Assembly: GCF_026625765.1 (NCBI RefSeq)
Contig: NZ_CP113062.1
Coordinates: 2,666,001 to 2,730,000 of the forward strand
Direction: 5' to 3'
Source: Frigoribacterium sp. SL97
GTDB taxonomy: Bacteria; Actinomycetota; Actinomycetes; Actinomycetales; Microbacteriaceae
Length of the DNA: 64,000 nucleotides
The notes beneath the pieces are model-generated. The model was not told the DNA's origin. It worked only from the letters and a program-made list of their open reading frames with translations, and did no database searches. How positions within the stretch are numbered: the first letter of the stretch is position 1; every line of letters begins with the position of its first letter. Shown one piece after another: positions 51,022 through 59,890 of the stretch. A program made the position numbers and the translations under genes.

Positions 51022-51078
51022 ACCCGCGCCTCCCCGGCTCCGTCGGTCGAGGGGACCGAGAGCCGAGGAGGCGCGGGT
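51022..51078. terminator. Inverted repeat between fdhA and the MFS gene (AGGAGGCGCGG family)
   Basis: Arms 51022-51039 (ACCCGCGCCTCCCCGGCT) and 51061-51078 (AGCCGAGGAGGCGCGGGT) pair over 18 bases with one mismatch; the loop has its own CGGTC/GACCG stem. Confidence 0.7.
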
Positions 51079-51089
51079 GGCGACGAGGG

Positions 51090-52310
51090 TCAGGCCGCCT
51101 TGATCAGGCCGTTCGGGTTGAGGACGTACTTCGTGGCCGCGCCCTGGTCGAACTCGGCGTAGCCGCGCGGGGCGTCCTCGAGGCTGATCGCCTGGGCGTG
51201 GACGTTCTTCGCGATGCTCGTGCGGTCGTGGAGGATCGCCATCATCAGCTGCCGGTTGTACTTCATCACCGGGCACTGGCCCGTGGTGAACGACAGCGAC
51301 TTGGCCCAGCCGGTGCCGAGGCTGAGCGACAGCGAGCCCTTCTGCGCGGCGGCGTCGATGCCGCCCGGGTCGCCGGTGACGTAGAGCCCCGGGATGCCCA
51401 TGGCGCCACCGGCCGCGGTGATGTCCATCAGCGAGTTCAGCACGGTGGCCGGTGCTTCTTCGCCCGAACCGCCTCCGTGGCCCTTGGCCTCGAAGCCGAC
51501 CGCGTCGACGGCGCAGTCGACGAGGGGTTCGCCGAGGATCTGGTCGATCTGCTCGCCTGGTTCGCCCTTGGTCAGGTCGACGGTCTCGCAGCCGAAGCTG
51601 CGCGCCTGGGCGAGGCGGTCGGCGTTCATGTCGCCGACGATGACGACGCTGGCACCGAGCAGCAGGGCACCGGTGGCGGCGGCGAGGCCGACGGGGCCGG
51701 CTCCGGCGACGTAGACGGTCGAGCCCACCTCGACGCCCGCGGTGACGGCACCGTGGAAGCCGGTCGGGAAGATGTCGGACAGCATCGCCAGGTCGAGGAT
51801 CTTCTCCATGGCCTGGTCGGCGTCGGGGAACTTGAGCAGGTTCCAGTCGGCGTAGGGCACGAGCACGTACTCGGCCTGGCCGCCGACCCAGCCGCCCATG
51901 TCGACGTAGCCGTAGGCGCTGCCGGGGCGGTCGGGGTTGACGTTGAGACAGATGCCGGTCTTGCGTTCCTTGCAGTTGCGGCACCGGCCACAGGCGATGT
52001 TGAACGGCACCGAGACGATGTCGCCGACCTTGATGAACTCGACGTCGGGGCCGACCTCGACGACCTCGCCGGTGATCTCGTGGCCGAGCACGAGGTTCGT
52101 CGGGGCGGTGGTGCGGCCGCGGACCATGTGCTGGTCGGAACCGCAGATGTTGGTGGCGACCGTGCGCAGGATCGCGCCGTGGTTGACCTTGCGCCCGACG
52201 TTGGCCGGGTTGACGCCGGGGCCGTCCTTGAGCTCGAAGGTCGGGTAGTCGACGTCGATGACCTCGACCTGGCCGGGGCCCTTGTAGGCGACCGCGTGAT
52301 TCGTTGCCAT
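51090..52310 (-). CDS. fdhA: Glutathione-independent formaldehyde dehydrogenase (zinc MDR family)
   Basis: 406 residues. Catalytic zinc ligands in NICGSDQHMVRG and LVLGHEITGEVVEVG; the structural zinc in CGRCRNCKERKTGIC; Rossmann loop VAGAGPVGLAAATGALLLG. The length and TGFHGAVTAG region fit the Pseudomonas-type dismutating enzyme, which oxidises formaldehyde with tightly bound NAD. ATG 52310 follows GGAGG (from GATCCTCC on the plus strand). Confidence 0.9.
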   Translation of the reverse strand: MATNHAVAYKGPGQVEVIDVDYPTFELKDGPGVNPANVGRKVNHGAILRTVATNICGSDQHMVRGRTTAPTNLVLGHEITGEVVEVGPDVEFIKVGDIVSVPFNIACGRCRNCKERKTGICLNVNPDRPGSAYGYVDMGGWVGGQAEYVLVPYADWNLLKFPDADQAMEKILDLAMLSDIFPTGFHGAVTAGVEVGSTVYVAGAGPVGLAAATGALLLGASVVIVGDMNADRLAQARSFGCETVDLTKGEPGEQIDQILGEPLVDCAVDAVGFEAKGHGGGSGEEAPATVLNSLMDITAAGGAMGIPGLYVTGDPGGIDAAAQKGSLSLSLGTGWAKSLSFTTGQCPVMKYNRQLMMAILHDRTSIAKNVHAQAISLEDAPRGYAEFDQGAATKYVLNPNGLIKAA

Positions 52311-52639
52311 GGTGATCCTCCTTGATCACGAGCGAGCACGGGACGTGCCCGTCGTCGGCAGGCTATTGCGCGGGTCGGGCGGTGCGCCCGAATCACAGCC
52401 AGCGTTCAGGCGGACGATCAGCGACGCGTGTCGCGGTACGGCCCGCTGCACCCCCGTTCGGGGGCCACTTCGCCGGATCGGGCAACATATGTACCCCGTC
52501 TGGCCGTCCCGTGTGTGAGTATTGGTCACGGCGCAGAGTCGCGGGGAGCCATCAGGGTGCCGGGAGGCATGGTCCGTGCGACGACTGCCGGGGTGCCTGC
52601 CGCGGTGCCCGCACCCGATCAGGACAGGACCTCAGCCAC
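52311..52639. other. Divergent regulatory region, fdhA / polysaccharide operon
   Basis: 329 bases with no supportable gene. It holds a 14-base hairpin CCCCCG-TT-CGGGGG (52451-52464) and the palindrome ACATATGT within GGGCAACATATGTACC (about 52481-52496). The promoters of both flanking genes must lie here but are not obvious. Confidence 0.5.
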
Positions 52640-54079
52640 GTGGAACTCCGTGACTACATCCGCATTCTCCGCAAGGGCTGGATCTTCATCGCCGCCCTCA
52701 CGCTCGTCGGCCTCGCCGCCGGGGCGCTGAGCTCGATCCTGGCCACGCCGACCTACGTGTCGTCGACCCGGCTGTTCGTCTCGGTGCAGGCGCAGGACTC
52801 GTCGACCACGGTCGACGCGGTGCAGGGCAGCAGCGCGGCCCAGCAGAAGGTCCGGTCGTACGTCGACGTCGTGACGAGCGACGCGGTGCTCGACCCGGTC
52901 ATCGACCAGCTCGGCCTCGACACCACGGCCGCGGGCCTCGCCTCGAAGATCACGGCCGAGTCGCCCCTGAACACCGTCTTGATCAACATCACGGTCACCG
53001 ACACCGACGCCCAGCGCGCGGCCGACGTCGCCAACGCGGTGGGCGCCTCCCTCACGGACGTCGTCGTCAACGAGCTCGAGACGCCGACCGGTGGAGGCGC
53101 GAGCCTGGTCAAGATCGCGACGATCGTCCCCGGGTCGGTCGCCTCGGCCCCCTCGACCCCGCGCACCACGCTGAACCTCGGCCTCGGCCTGCTGATCGGC
53201 CTCGCCCTGGGCGTCGGAGCGGCCGTGCTGCGCAGCACCCTCGACACCCGCATCCACGGGTCGCACGACGTCGAGCTCGTCACCGATGCGCCGATCGTGG
53301 GTGGCATCAGCTACGACCCCGGGGCGAAGAAGCACCCGCTGATCGTGCACGTCGACCCGCGCAACCCGCGCGCCGAATCGTTCCGCACCCTGCGGACCAA
53401 CCTGCAGTTCGTCAACGTCGAGTCGGCCAGCCGCTGCTTCGTCGTCACCTCGTCGCTGCCCGGCGAGGGCAAGACGACCACGACGGCCAACCTCGCGGTG
53501 GCCCTCGCCGAGACCGGTGCCACGGTGGCCGTCGTCGACGGCGACCTCCGCCTGCCGCGCCTCGCCGACACCCTCGGGCTCGAGGGCGTCGTCGGCCTGA
53601 CCGACGTGTTGATCGGTCGGGCCGACCTCCAGGACGTCCTGCAGCCCTGGGGCCGCGGCACGATGTACGTGCTGCCGGCCGGCCGCGTTCCCCCGAACCC
53701 GAGCGAGCTGCTCGGCTCGAAGGCGATGTCGTCGCTGATCGAGTCCTTGACGACGTCGTTCGACTACGTGCTGATCGACGCGCCTCCGCTGCTGCCGGTG
53801 ACCGACGCGGCCATCCTCAGCAAGCTGACCGGCGGGGCGATCGTCGTGTCGGCCGCGGGCCGCACGACCCGCAACGAGCTGCAGTCCGCGCTGCGCAACC
53901 TCGAGCACATCGGCAGCAAGGTGCACGGCATCGTGCTGACCATGCTGCCGACGAAGGGGCCGGACGCCTACGGTTACGGCAACTACGGGGCGTACTACGG
54001 CATGGAACAGGACGCCCCCGAGGCGGGCGTCGGCGACCTGCCCGTGGCCCCGAAGACGAGCTCGCGCTCGGCGAAGTAG
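52640..54079 (+). CDS. Polysaccharide co-polymerase / tyrosine autokinase (Wzz-BY-kinase)
   Basis: 479 residues. A Wzz-type domain with two membrane helices (near residues 15-35 and 180-200) is followed by a cytoplasmic BY-kinase domain: Walker A SSLPGEGKTTTTANLA, Walker A' VAVVDGDLRLP and Walker B VLIDAPPLLPVTDA. The C-terminus holds a tyrosine cluster (AYGYGNYGAYYG), the autophosphorylation sites. It controls chain length of the Wzy-made polymer. GTG 52640. The phosphatase follows after 8 bases. Confidence 0.93.
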   Translation: MELRDYIRILRKGWIFIAALTLVGLAAGALSSILATPTYVSSTRLFVSVQAQDSSTTVDAVQGSSAAQQKVRSYVDVVTSDAVLDPVIDQLGLDTTAAGLASKITAESPLNTVLINITVTDTDAQRAADVANAVGASLTDVVVNELETPTGGGASLVKIATIVPGSVASAPSTPRTTLNLGLGLLIGLALGVGAAVLRSTLDTRIHGSHDVELVTDAPIVGGISYDPGAKKHPLIVHVDPRNPRAESFRTLRTNLQFVNVESASRCFVVTSSLPGEGKTTTTANLAVALAETGATVAVVDGDLRLPRLADTLGLEGVVGLTDVLIGRADLQDVLQPWGRGTMYVLPAGRVPPNPSELLGSKAMSSLIESLTTSFDYVLIDAPPLLPVTDAAILSKLTGGAIVVSAAGRTTRNELQSALRNLEHIGSKVHGIVLTMLPTKGPDAYGYGNYGAYYGMEQDAPEAGVGDLPVAPKTSSRSAK

Positions 54080-54087
54080 GCGGCCCC

Positions 54088-54726
54088 GTGTCTTTCGTGA
54101 TCCCCCGCCGCACCTCGACCACCTTCTCGCTGCTGACCGTCTGCACCGGCAACATCTGCCGGTCCCCCCTGGCCGAGCTGTACCTCCGCCGCGGTCTCTC
54201 GTCGTGGGACGACGTCACCGTGTCGAGCGCCGGCACCATGGCCGTCGACGACGACGTCATGCCCGACCAGGCCCGGGCCCTCGCCCGGTCCTTCGACCTG
54301 GAGCCCGACGACCACCGGGCCCGGTTCCTGTTCGAGCGCGACGTCCGCGATGCCGACCTCGTCGTGGCGCTCGCCCGCGAACACCGCCGGGCCGTCGTCT
54401 CGATGCACCCCCGCGCCAGCCGGTACACGTTCACCCTGCGCGAGGCCGCCCGCCTCGCCCGCGACGTGACCGACGCCGAGCTGGTCGACGCCCTGCCCGC
54501 CGACGCGTCCACCGTGGCCGACCGACTGCGCGCGACCGTGGCCCTGCTGGCCTCCCGCCGTGGCACGGTCGAGGCACCGGACGACGCACTGGACGACGAC
54601 GTCGTCGATCCCTACCGCCGGTCGGACGAGACGTTCACCGAGTCGGGTCGCCAGCTGGTGCCCGCGGCCGACGTGCTCGTCGACCTGCTGACCCGCGCCG
54701 CCGCCCTCGACGGGGGTGACCGCTGA
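54088..54726 (+). CDS. Low-molecular-weight protein tyrosine phosphatase
   Basis: 212 residues. Catalytic P-loop VCTGNICRSPLAE with Cys19 and Arg25, and the general-acid loop VDPYRRSDETF. Wzb-like role: dephosphorylates the tyrosine-rich tail of the preceding kinase. It is longer than Wzb (about 150 residues) with an insertion around residues 125-165. GTG 54088; the stop shares its A with the next ATG (TGATG). Confidence 0.9.
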   Translation: MSFVIPRRTSTTFSLLTVCTGNICRSPLAELYLRRGLSSWDDVTVSSAGTMAVDDDVMPDQARALARSFDLEPDDHRARFLFERDVRDADLVVALAREHRRAVVSMHPRASRYTFTLREAARLARDVTDAELVDALPADASTVADRLRATVALLASRRGTVEAPDDALDDDVVDPYRRSDETFTESGRQLVPAADVLVDLLTRAAALDGGDR

Positions 54727-55700
54727 TGCCCGACGCACGCCGCAAGAGGGGCTCGCGCGCACGCGCCCGCCGCCGCCTGGCCATCATCGGGATCGGGGCC
54801 TTCGTCCTCGTCGACCTCGGACTCGTCGTCCTGGCCCTGAACCGCGAACCGTCTGGTCTGGCTGCCGACGCCGAGCCCGCCGCCACGTCGACGCCTCGCC
54901 CGGTCGAGACCGAGAGCACGCCGTCGCCCACCGCGACCCCCACCGCCGCCGCCGAGGCCGTGACGCCGACGCGCCTCCTGTCGGTCGTCGACGCGGGGAC
55001 CGCCTGGCGCGCGCAGGCCGCGAGCTGCACCCCCGGCACCGTCGCGTCGCCGCCCGTCGTCGAACAGACGACGTCGGGAGGCGCCACCTGGTCGGCCACG
55101 TCGGTCGAGACCGGTGGCTCCCTCGCCGGTCTGGACCGCCTGCAGGCGACGGACGCGTCGTCGGCCTTCGTCGTCGGCCCCGCCGGGGACGACTGCGCAC
55201 CGGCGTTCGCCCAGACCTTCAGCGGGGGTGCCGAGTACCGCGACTACCCCGAGCGACTGGCGGCGTCGTGGTACGTCGCCCGGACCGCGCCCGGCAGCGT
55301 GCACTCCCCCTCGGGTGACCGTGCGGCCCCGTGCCCGACCGTCGTCGACCTCGCGGTCGTGAGCGACGCCGAGGCCGGTGTGCTGTGCAGCGACCGGACG
55401 TTCTTCCGCACCGGTGACGGCGCGACCACCTGGGACGCGGGCACCGTCGTCGACGGTGCCGTCGCCGTCACCGCCGCCTCGGGCTCCTACCTCGTCGCCT
55501 CGACTGGTGCCGCCGACTGCGACGGCACGGCCGTCGTGACGCCGCCGACCGCGTCGGGCGCGGCCGCGACGACTGTGGGCTGCGCGCCGGCGTCGTCCGA
55601 GACGCCCGGAGCGATCGCGCTCTCGGCTTCGGCGGCGGCGGTCTGGCTCTGGGCCGACGACGTCGTGTCGGTGTCGACGGACGGCGGGGTGACCTGGTGA
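54726..55700 (+). CDS. Membrane-anchored Asp-box protein of the polysaccharide operon
   Basis: 324 residues. A very basic start (RRKRGSRARARRR) is followed by a single membrane helix, a Thr/Ser/Pro linker, then a likely extracytoplasmic domain. It has Asp-box-type motifs (TSGGATW, TGDGATTW and STDGGVTW at the C-terminus), each at the turn of a probable beta-propeller blade, and four to six Cys. The coding frame ends right after the last Asp-box, so the propeller looks incomplete. No function is known; the operon suggests a polymer-binding or export role. Confidence 0.65.
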   Translation: MPDARRKRGSRARARRRLAIIGIGAFVLVDLGLVVLALNREPSGLAADAEPAATSTPRPVETESTPSPTATPTAAAEAVTPTRLLSVVDAGTAWRAQAASCTPGTVASPPVVEQTTSGGATWSATSVETGGSLAGLDRLQATDASSAFVVGPAGDDCAPAFAQTFSGGAEYRDYPERLAASWYVARTAPGSVHSPSGDRAAPCPTVVDLAVVSDAEAGVLCSDRTFFRTGDGATTWDAGTVVDGAVAVTAASGSYLVASTGAADCDGTAVVTPPTASGAAATTVGCAPASSETPGAIALSASAAAVWLWADDVVSVSTDGGVTW

Positions 55701-57499
55701 TCGACCGGTTCATGGCCTCACCGGCGCGACGGACCGCCCTGCAGGTGGGGCTCGACGCCCTCTCGTGGGTCGTCGCGATCTTCTTCGCCGTGTCGCTGCG
55801 CTACGACTTCTGGTACGGCGACGTCACCTGGCGGGCGGTCTTCGGCGTCGCCGCCGTGACGGTCGTCGTCGGGGCGGCACTCGGCTACGCGACGGGGCTC
55901 TACCGTCGCCGGTTCGTGCCGGGCAGCTTCGCCGAGGTGCGCACCATCGTCACGGTGGTCGTCGCGACCGGGCTGATCGTCGGCATCCCCGTCCTCGCGA
56001 TCGGGACCGAGATCATGTTGGCGCGCAGCACCGTGTTCATCGCCATGCCGGTCGTCTTCGTCTTCATGGGTGCCCTGCGCTACGTGGCCAGGCTCTACGT
56101 CGAGACGCAGAGCCGCCCCGGCGAGAGTGCCCAACCGACGCTCATCTTCGGAGCGGGCCGTCTCGCCAACCACCTTGTCCGCCGCATGCTGACCGACCCG
56201 GCCTCGCCGTACCTCCCCGTCGGCCTGATCGACGACGACCGCACGCGGTCGAGCCTGCGCATCGAGGGCGTCCCCGTCCTCGGGACGAGACAGGACCTCG
56301 TCGCCGCCGCCGAGCGGAGCGGGGCGAAGGCGATCATCATCGGCATCGCGAAGGCCGACGCCCCCCTGCTGCAGGACATCACCGACCGAGCCGCCGAGGC
56401 CGGTCTCCGCGTGATGGTCCTCCCGCTGCTCGACGAGATCCTCGAGGGCAAGTCGCGGCTCGGCGACGTGCGCGACATCGCCATCGAGGACATCATCGGC
56501 CGTCACCCGGTCGACACGCAGGTCGAGTCGATCGCGGGCTACCTGGCGGGCAAGCGCGTCCTCGTCACGGGAGCCGGCGGGTCGATCGGCAGCGAGTTGT
56601 GCCGCCAGATCGCCAAGTTCGGCCCCGCCGAGCTGATCATGCTCGACCGTGACGAGACCGGTCTGCAGCAGTCGCAGCTGTCGATCTCGGGCAACGGCCT
56701 GCTCGACACCAAGGAGGTCGTGCTGGCCGACATCAGGGACCCGGAGGCACTGCGAGCGATCTTCGAGGACCGTCGACCCGAGGTGGTCTTCCATGCGGCG
56801 GCGCTGAAGCACCTGCCGATGCTCGAGCAGTACCCCGACGAGGCGTGGAAGACGAACGTGCTCGGCACCCAGAACGTGCTCGACGCGAGCAAGGCCGTCG
56901 GGGTGACGACGTTCGTCAACATCTCGACCGACAAGGCGGCGAACCCGACGAGCGTGCTCGGGCACTCGAAGCGCCTGGCCGAGCGGCTTACGGCCTGGAC
57001 CGCCGACGAGACCGGTGCCCGCTACCTGTCGGTGCGGTTCGGCAACGTGCTGGGCAGCCGCGGGTCGATGCTGCCGGTGTTCACCTCGCTGATCGAGGCC
57101 GGTGGCCCGCTGACGATCACGCACCCCGACGTGACGCGGTTCTTCATGACCATCCCCGAGGCGTGCCACCTCGTGGTGCAGGCGGGCGGGATCGGCTCGC
57201 CCAGCGAGGTGCTCATCCTCGACATGGGCGAGCCCGTGCGCATCCTCGACATCGCCGAACGCATGATCGCCATGTCGGGCCGGGACATCGGCATCGTCTA
57301 CACGGGCCTGCGCGAGGGCGAGAAGATGCACGAGGAGCTCGTCGGCCTCGGCGAGAGCGACAACCGGCCCGTGCACCCGAAGATCTCGCACACCACCGTG
57401 CCGGCGCTGCACCCGTCGCAGCTCGACGGTGTGCACGCCCACGTGGGCCCGTGGACGGCGGAGCTCGCGTTCGACCCGAAACAGGAAGTTCCCGAGTGA
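55697..57499 (+). CDS. UDP-sugar 4,6-dehydratase (PglF/CapD/FlaA1 family)
   Basis: 600 residues. Four membrane helices (residues 15-135), a CoA-binding-like domain (residues 145-270), and an SDR domain: VLVTGAGGSIGSELCRQ cofactor loop and NISTDKAANPTSVLGHSKRL with the catalytic Asp-Lys pair of inverting dehydratases. Converts UDP-GlcNAc to the 4-keto-6-deoxy sugar. GTG 55697 overlaps the preceding stop and its own stop overlaps the aminotransferase start. Confidence 0.93.
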   Translation: MIDRFMASPARRTALQVGLDALSWVVAIFFAVSLRYDFWYGDVTWRAVFGVAAVTVVVGAALGYATGLYRRRFVPGSFAEVRTIVTVVVATGLIVGIPVLAIGTEIMLARSTVFIAMPVVFVFMGALRYVARLYVETQSRPGESAQPTLIFGAGRLANHLVRRMLTDPASPYLPVGLIDDDRTRSSLRIEGVPVLGTRQDLVAAAERSGAKAIIIGIAKADAPLLQDITDRAAEAGLRVMVLPLLDEILEGKSRLGDVRDIAIEDIIGRHPVDTQVESIAGYLAGKRVLVTGAGGSIGSELCRQIAKFGPAELIMLDRDETGLQQSQLSISGNGLLDTKEVVLADIRDPEALRAIFEDRRPEVVFHAAALKHLPMLEQYPDEAWKTNVLGTQNVLDASKAVGVTTFVNISTDKAANPTSVLGHSKRLAERLTAWTADETGARYLSVRFGNVLGSRGSMLPVFTSLIEAGGPLTITHPDVTRFFMTIPEACHLVVQAGGIGSPSEVLILDMGEPVRILDIAERMIAMSGRDIGIVYTGLREGEKMHEELVGLGESDNRPVHPKISHTTVPALHPSQLDGVHAHVGPWTAELAFDPKQEVPE

Positions 57500-58629
57500 C
57501 CGAACGGATCTACATGAGCTCGCCCGATGTGGGCGAGCTCGAACAGCAATACGTCCTGGCGGCCATGGCGGGCGGCTGGATCGCGCCCCTGGGGCCCGAC
57601 GTCGACGCGTTCGAGGCCGAGGTGGCCGAGCGGGTGGGCGTCGAACACGGCGTGGCCCTGAGCTCGGGCACGGCGGCCCTGCACGTCGCTCTGGTGGCAT
57701 GGGGCGTCGGCCCCGGCGATGTCGTGCCCACGTCCTCGATGACCTTCGCCGCGACTGCCAACGCGATCGCCTACACGGGTGCCGAGCCGTACTTCGTCGA
57801 TTGTGACCCCGACACCGGCAACATGGACCCCCGACTGCTCGCCAGCGTTCTCGACGAGCTCGCGGCCTCCGGTGAGCGCGTGGGCGCGGTCGTGCCAGTC
57901 GACCTGCTGGGCAAGGCCGTCGACTACACCGCCATCACCGAGCTCACCGATCGGCACGGCGTACGGCTTCTCGCCGATGCTGCAGAGTCCCTCGGCGCGT
58001 CTCACCGGGGACGGGCGGCCGGTTCATTCGGCGATGCGTCCGTGGTCTCGTTCAACGGCAACAAGATCATGACGACGTCGGGCGGCGGCATGTTGCTGAC
58101 CGACGACGGCGACCTGGCACAGCGCGTGCGCTACCTGTCGACGCAGGCGCGACAGCCCGTCGTCCACTACGAGCACACCGAGATCGGCTACAACTACCGT
58201 CTCAGCAACTTGTTGGCGGCCCTTGGACGGGCACAGCTGACCCGGCTCGACGAGATGATCGCCCGGCGCCGGGAGATGCGTGAGCTGTACGCCTCGCTCT
58301 TCGCCGGGGTCGAGGGTGTCGAGATCTTCGGTCGCGACGGCGACGAACTCGACAACGTCTGGCTGACGTCGATCCTCGTCGACCGTTCGGTCACCGGATG
58401 GGCGCCGGCCGATCTGTCGGCCTGGTTGGCCGAGGTTCAGATCGAGTCGCGACCGTTGTGGAAGCCCATGCACCTGCAGCCCGTGTTCTCCGCCGCTCGC
58501 GCCAAGGTCACGGGTGCGTCCGAGCGACTCTTCGCACGGGGGCTGACCTTGCCGAGCGGCTCTGCGCTCGACGCCGACCAGCGGAAACGGGTCGTCGACC
58601 GCATAGCTGCCTTCATGGAGACCGCATGA
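57496..58629 (+). CDS. DegT/DnrJ/EryC1 family sugar aminotransferase
   Basis: 377 residues. SSGTAALHVALVAWGVGPGD near residue 55 and PLP lysine in VVSFNGNKIMTTSGGGML near residue 190. PglE-like: aminates the 4-keto sugar made by the dehydratase. GTG 57496 overlaps the previous stop (GTGA), and the stop overlaps the priming transferase ATG. Confidence 0.93.
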   Translation: MTERIYMSSPDVGELEQQYVLAAMAGGWIAPLGPDVDAFEAEVAERVGVEHGVALSSGTAALHVALVAWGVGPGDVVPTSSMTFAATANAIAYTGAEPYFVDCDPDTGNMDPRLLASVLDELAASGERVGAVVPVDLLGKAVDYTAITELTDRHGVRLLADAAESLGASHRGRAAGSFGDASVVSFNGNKIMTTSGGGMLLTDDGDLAQRVRYLSTQARQPVVHYEHTEIGYNYRLSNLLAALGRAQLTRLDEMIARRREMRELYASLFAGVEGVEIFGRDGDELDNVWLTSILVDRSVTGWAPADLSAWLAEVQIESRPLWKPMHLQPVFSAARAKVTGASERLFARGLTLPSGSALDADQRKRVVDRIAAFMETA

Positions 58630-59252
58630 CACCGTCGTGGATCGAAGCGGGACTGAAGCGAACTTTCGACGTCATCGTCGCCGGCGTCGGACTCGTCTTG
58701 ACGTCACCGCTTCAGCTGGCGCTTGTCGGCGTCGTGGCCCGAAAACTTGGTCGGCCGGTCTTCTTCGTCCAGCCTCGGCCCGGCAAAGACGGCCAGGTCT
58801 TCGACCTCGTCAAGTTCAGGACGATGCTGCCCGTCGACGAGGCACGCGGTCTCGTGACCGATGACGACCGCATGACGAGGTTCGGAGCGCTGCTGCGGTC
58901 CACGAGCCTGGACGAACTGCCCACGCTCTGGAACGTCGTGCGAGGCGACATGAGTTTGGTTGGCCCACGTCCCCTCCTCGTGCAATACCTCGACCGCTAC
59001 TCCCCTCGGCAGGCGCGTCGTCACGAGGTCCGCCCAGGTGTCACCGGCTTGGCTCAGATCAATGGGCGCAACGCAATTTCGTGGGACGAGAAGCTTGAGC
59101 TCGACGTGATCTACGTCGACACACGATCGTTCCGGGGCGACTTGCGAATCCTGGCGCTGACGGCCTTTAAAGTCCTCAAGCGACAGGACGTTACGGAGGT
59201 AGGCGCCGTGACAGTGACCGAATTCCACGGTTCTAGGCAGGCTAGCTCGTGA
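58626..59252 (+). CDS. Undecaprenyl-phosphate sugar-1-phosphate transferase (priming transferase)
   Basis: 208 residues. One re-entrant membrane helix (TFDVIVAGVGLVLTSPLQLA), catalytic Asp-Glu pair in RSTSLDELPTLWNVVRGDMS and the signature LVGPRPLLVQYLDRYSPRQA. PglC-type, transferring an amino-sugar phosphate to undecaprenyl phosphate. Base composition starts to fall in this gene. GTG/ATG overlaps on both sides. Confidence 0.92.
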   Translation: MTPSWIEAGLKRTFDVIVAGVGLVLTSPLQLALVGVVARKLGRPVFFVQPRPGKDGQVFDLVKFRTMLPVDEARGLVTDDDRMTRFGALLRSTSLDELPTLWNVVRGDMSLVGPRPLLVQYLDRYSPRQARRHEVRPGVTGLAQINGRNAISWDEKLELDVIYVDTRSFRGDLRILALTAFKVLKRQDVTEVGAVTVTEFHGSRQASS

Positions 59253-59890
59253 CGATCGACGTCATAGTCGTTGGCGCTGGCGGGTTCGGGCGCGAAGCGC
59301 TCGATGTAGTCCAGGCCATGGTTATGCAAGGACCCGACAACATTCGCATCCTCGGGGTGGTCGATGATGCTCCAAGTGAGCCAAATATGTCGTTCCTGGC
59401 TCAACGCAGGATTCCTATGCTTGGACCTCTCGAAGCTTTGCTTGCCCAACCCATCGCCGTCCAATACCTCATCGGCGTCGGTTCGCCGCGGGTGAGGGAG
59501 TCGATCGCAGGTCGGCTGGACGGAGCGCAGCGAGCTCCTTTCACAGCCATTCACCCCTCCGCGACCGTTGGCTCTCAATCCCGTCTGGGTCCCGGCTCGA
59601 TCGTATGTGCGGGAGCCCAGGTATCGACAAACGTGACGGCGGGGCGGCACACGCACATCAACCCGGCCAGTGTCATAGGCCACGACACTGAGCTCGGGGA
59701 TTGGGTATCGGTCAACCCCGCAGCCGTGATTAGCGGCGACGTGCGCGTCGGTCCCGGCACCCTGATCGGAGCGAACGCGACTGTGTTGCAGGGATTGACG
59801 ATAGGGGCCCGCGCCGTGATTGGAGCAGCTGCCTGCGTCGTCCGTGACGTGCCGCAGAACGCTACCGTGAAGGGTGTTCCCGCTCGATGA
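59249..59890 (+). CDS. PglD/NeuD-type sugar O/N-acyltransferase
   Basis: 213 residues. A Rossmann-like N-terminal (VIVVGAGGFGREALDVVQAM) and a left-handed beta-helix with hexapeptide repeats (residues 95-205: GSQSRLGPGSIVCAGAQVST, TLIGANATVLQGLTIGARAV). PglD acetylates the 4-amino sugar, which fits the order of the genes. GTG 59249; the stop overlaps the flippase start. Confidence 0.9.
   Translation: MTIDVIVVGAGGFGREALDVVQAMVMQGPDNIRILGVVDDAPSEPNMSFLAQRRIPMLGPLEALLAQPIAVQYLIGVGSPRVRESIAGRLDGAQRAPFTAIHPSATVGSQSRLGPGSIVCAGAQVSTNVTAGRHTHINPASVIGHDTELGDWVSVNPAAVISGDVRVGPGTLIGANATVLQGLTIGARAVIGAAACVVRDVPQNATVKGVPAR

Noticed and set aside
52481..52496. ACATATGT as a promoter or operator of the polysaccharide operon
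   Set aside because: An 8-base palindrome alone is too short to support; noted only in the description of the gap.
55718..57700. A 660-codon minus-strand open frame opposite the dehydratase
   Set aside because: Same reason; the plus-strand gene has clear SDR motifs and coupled neighbours.
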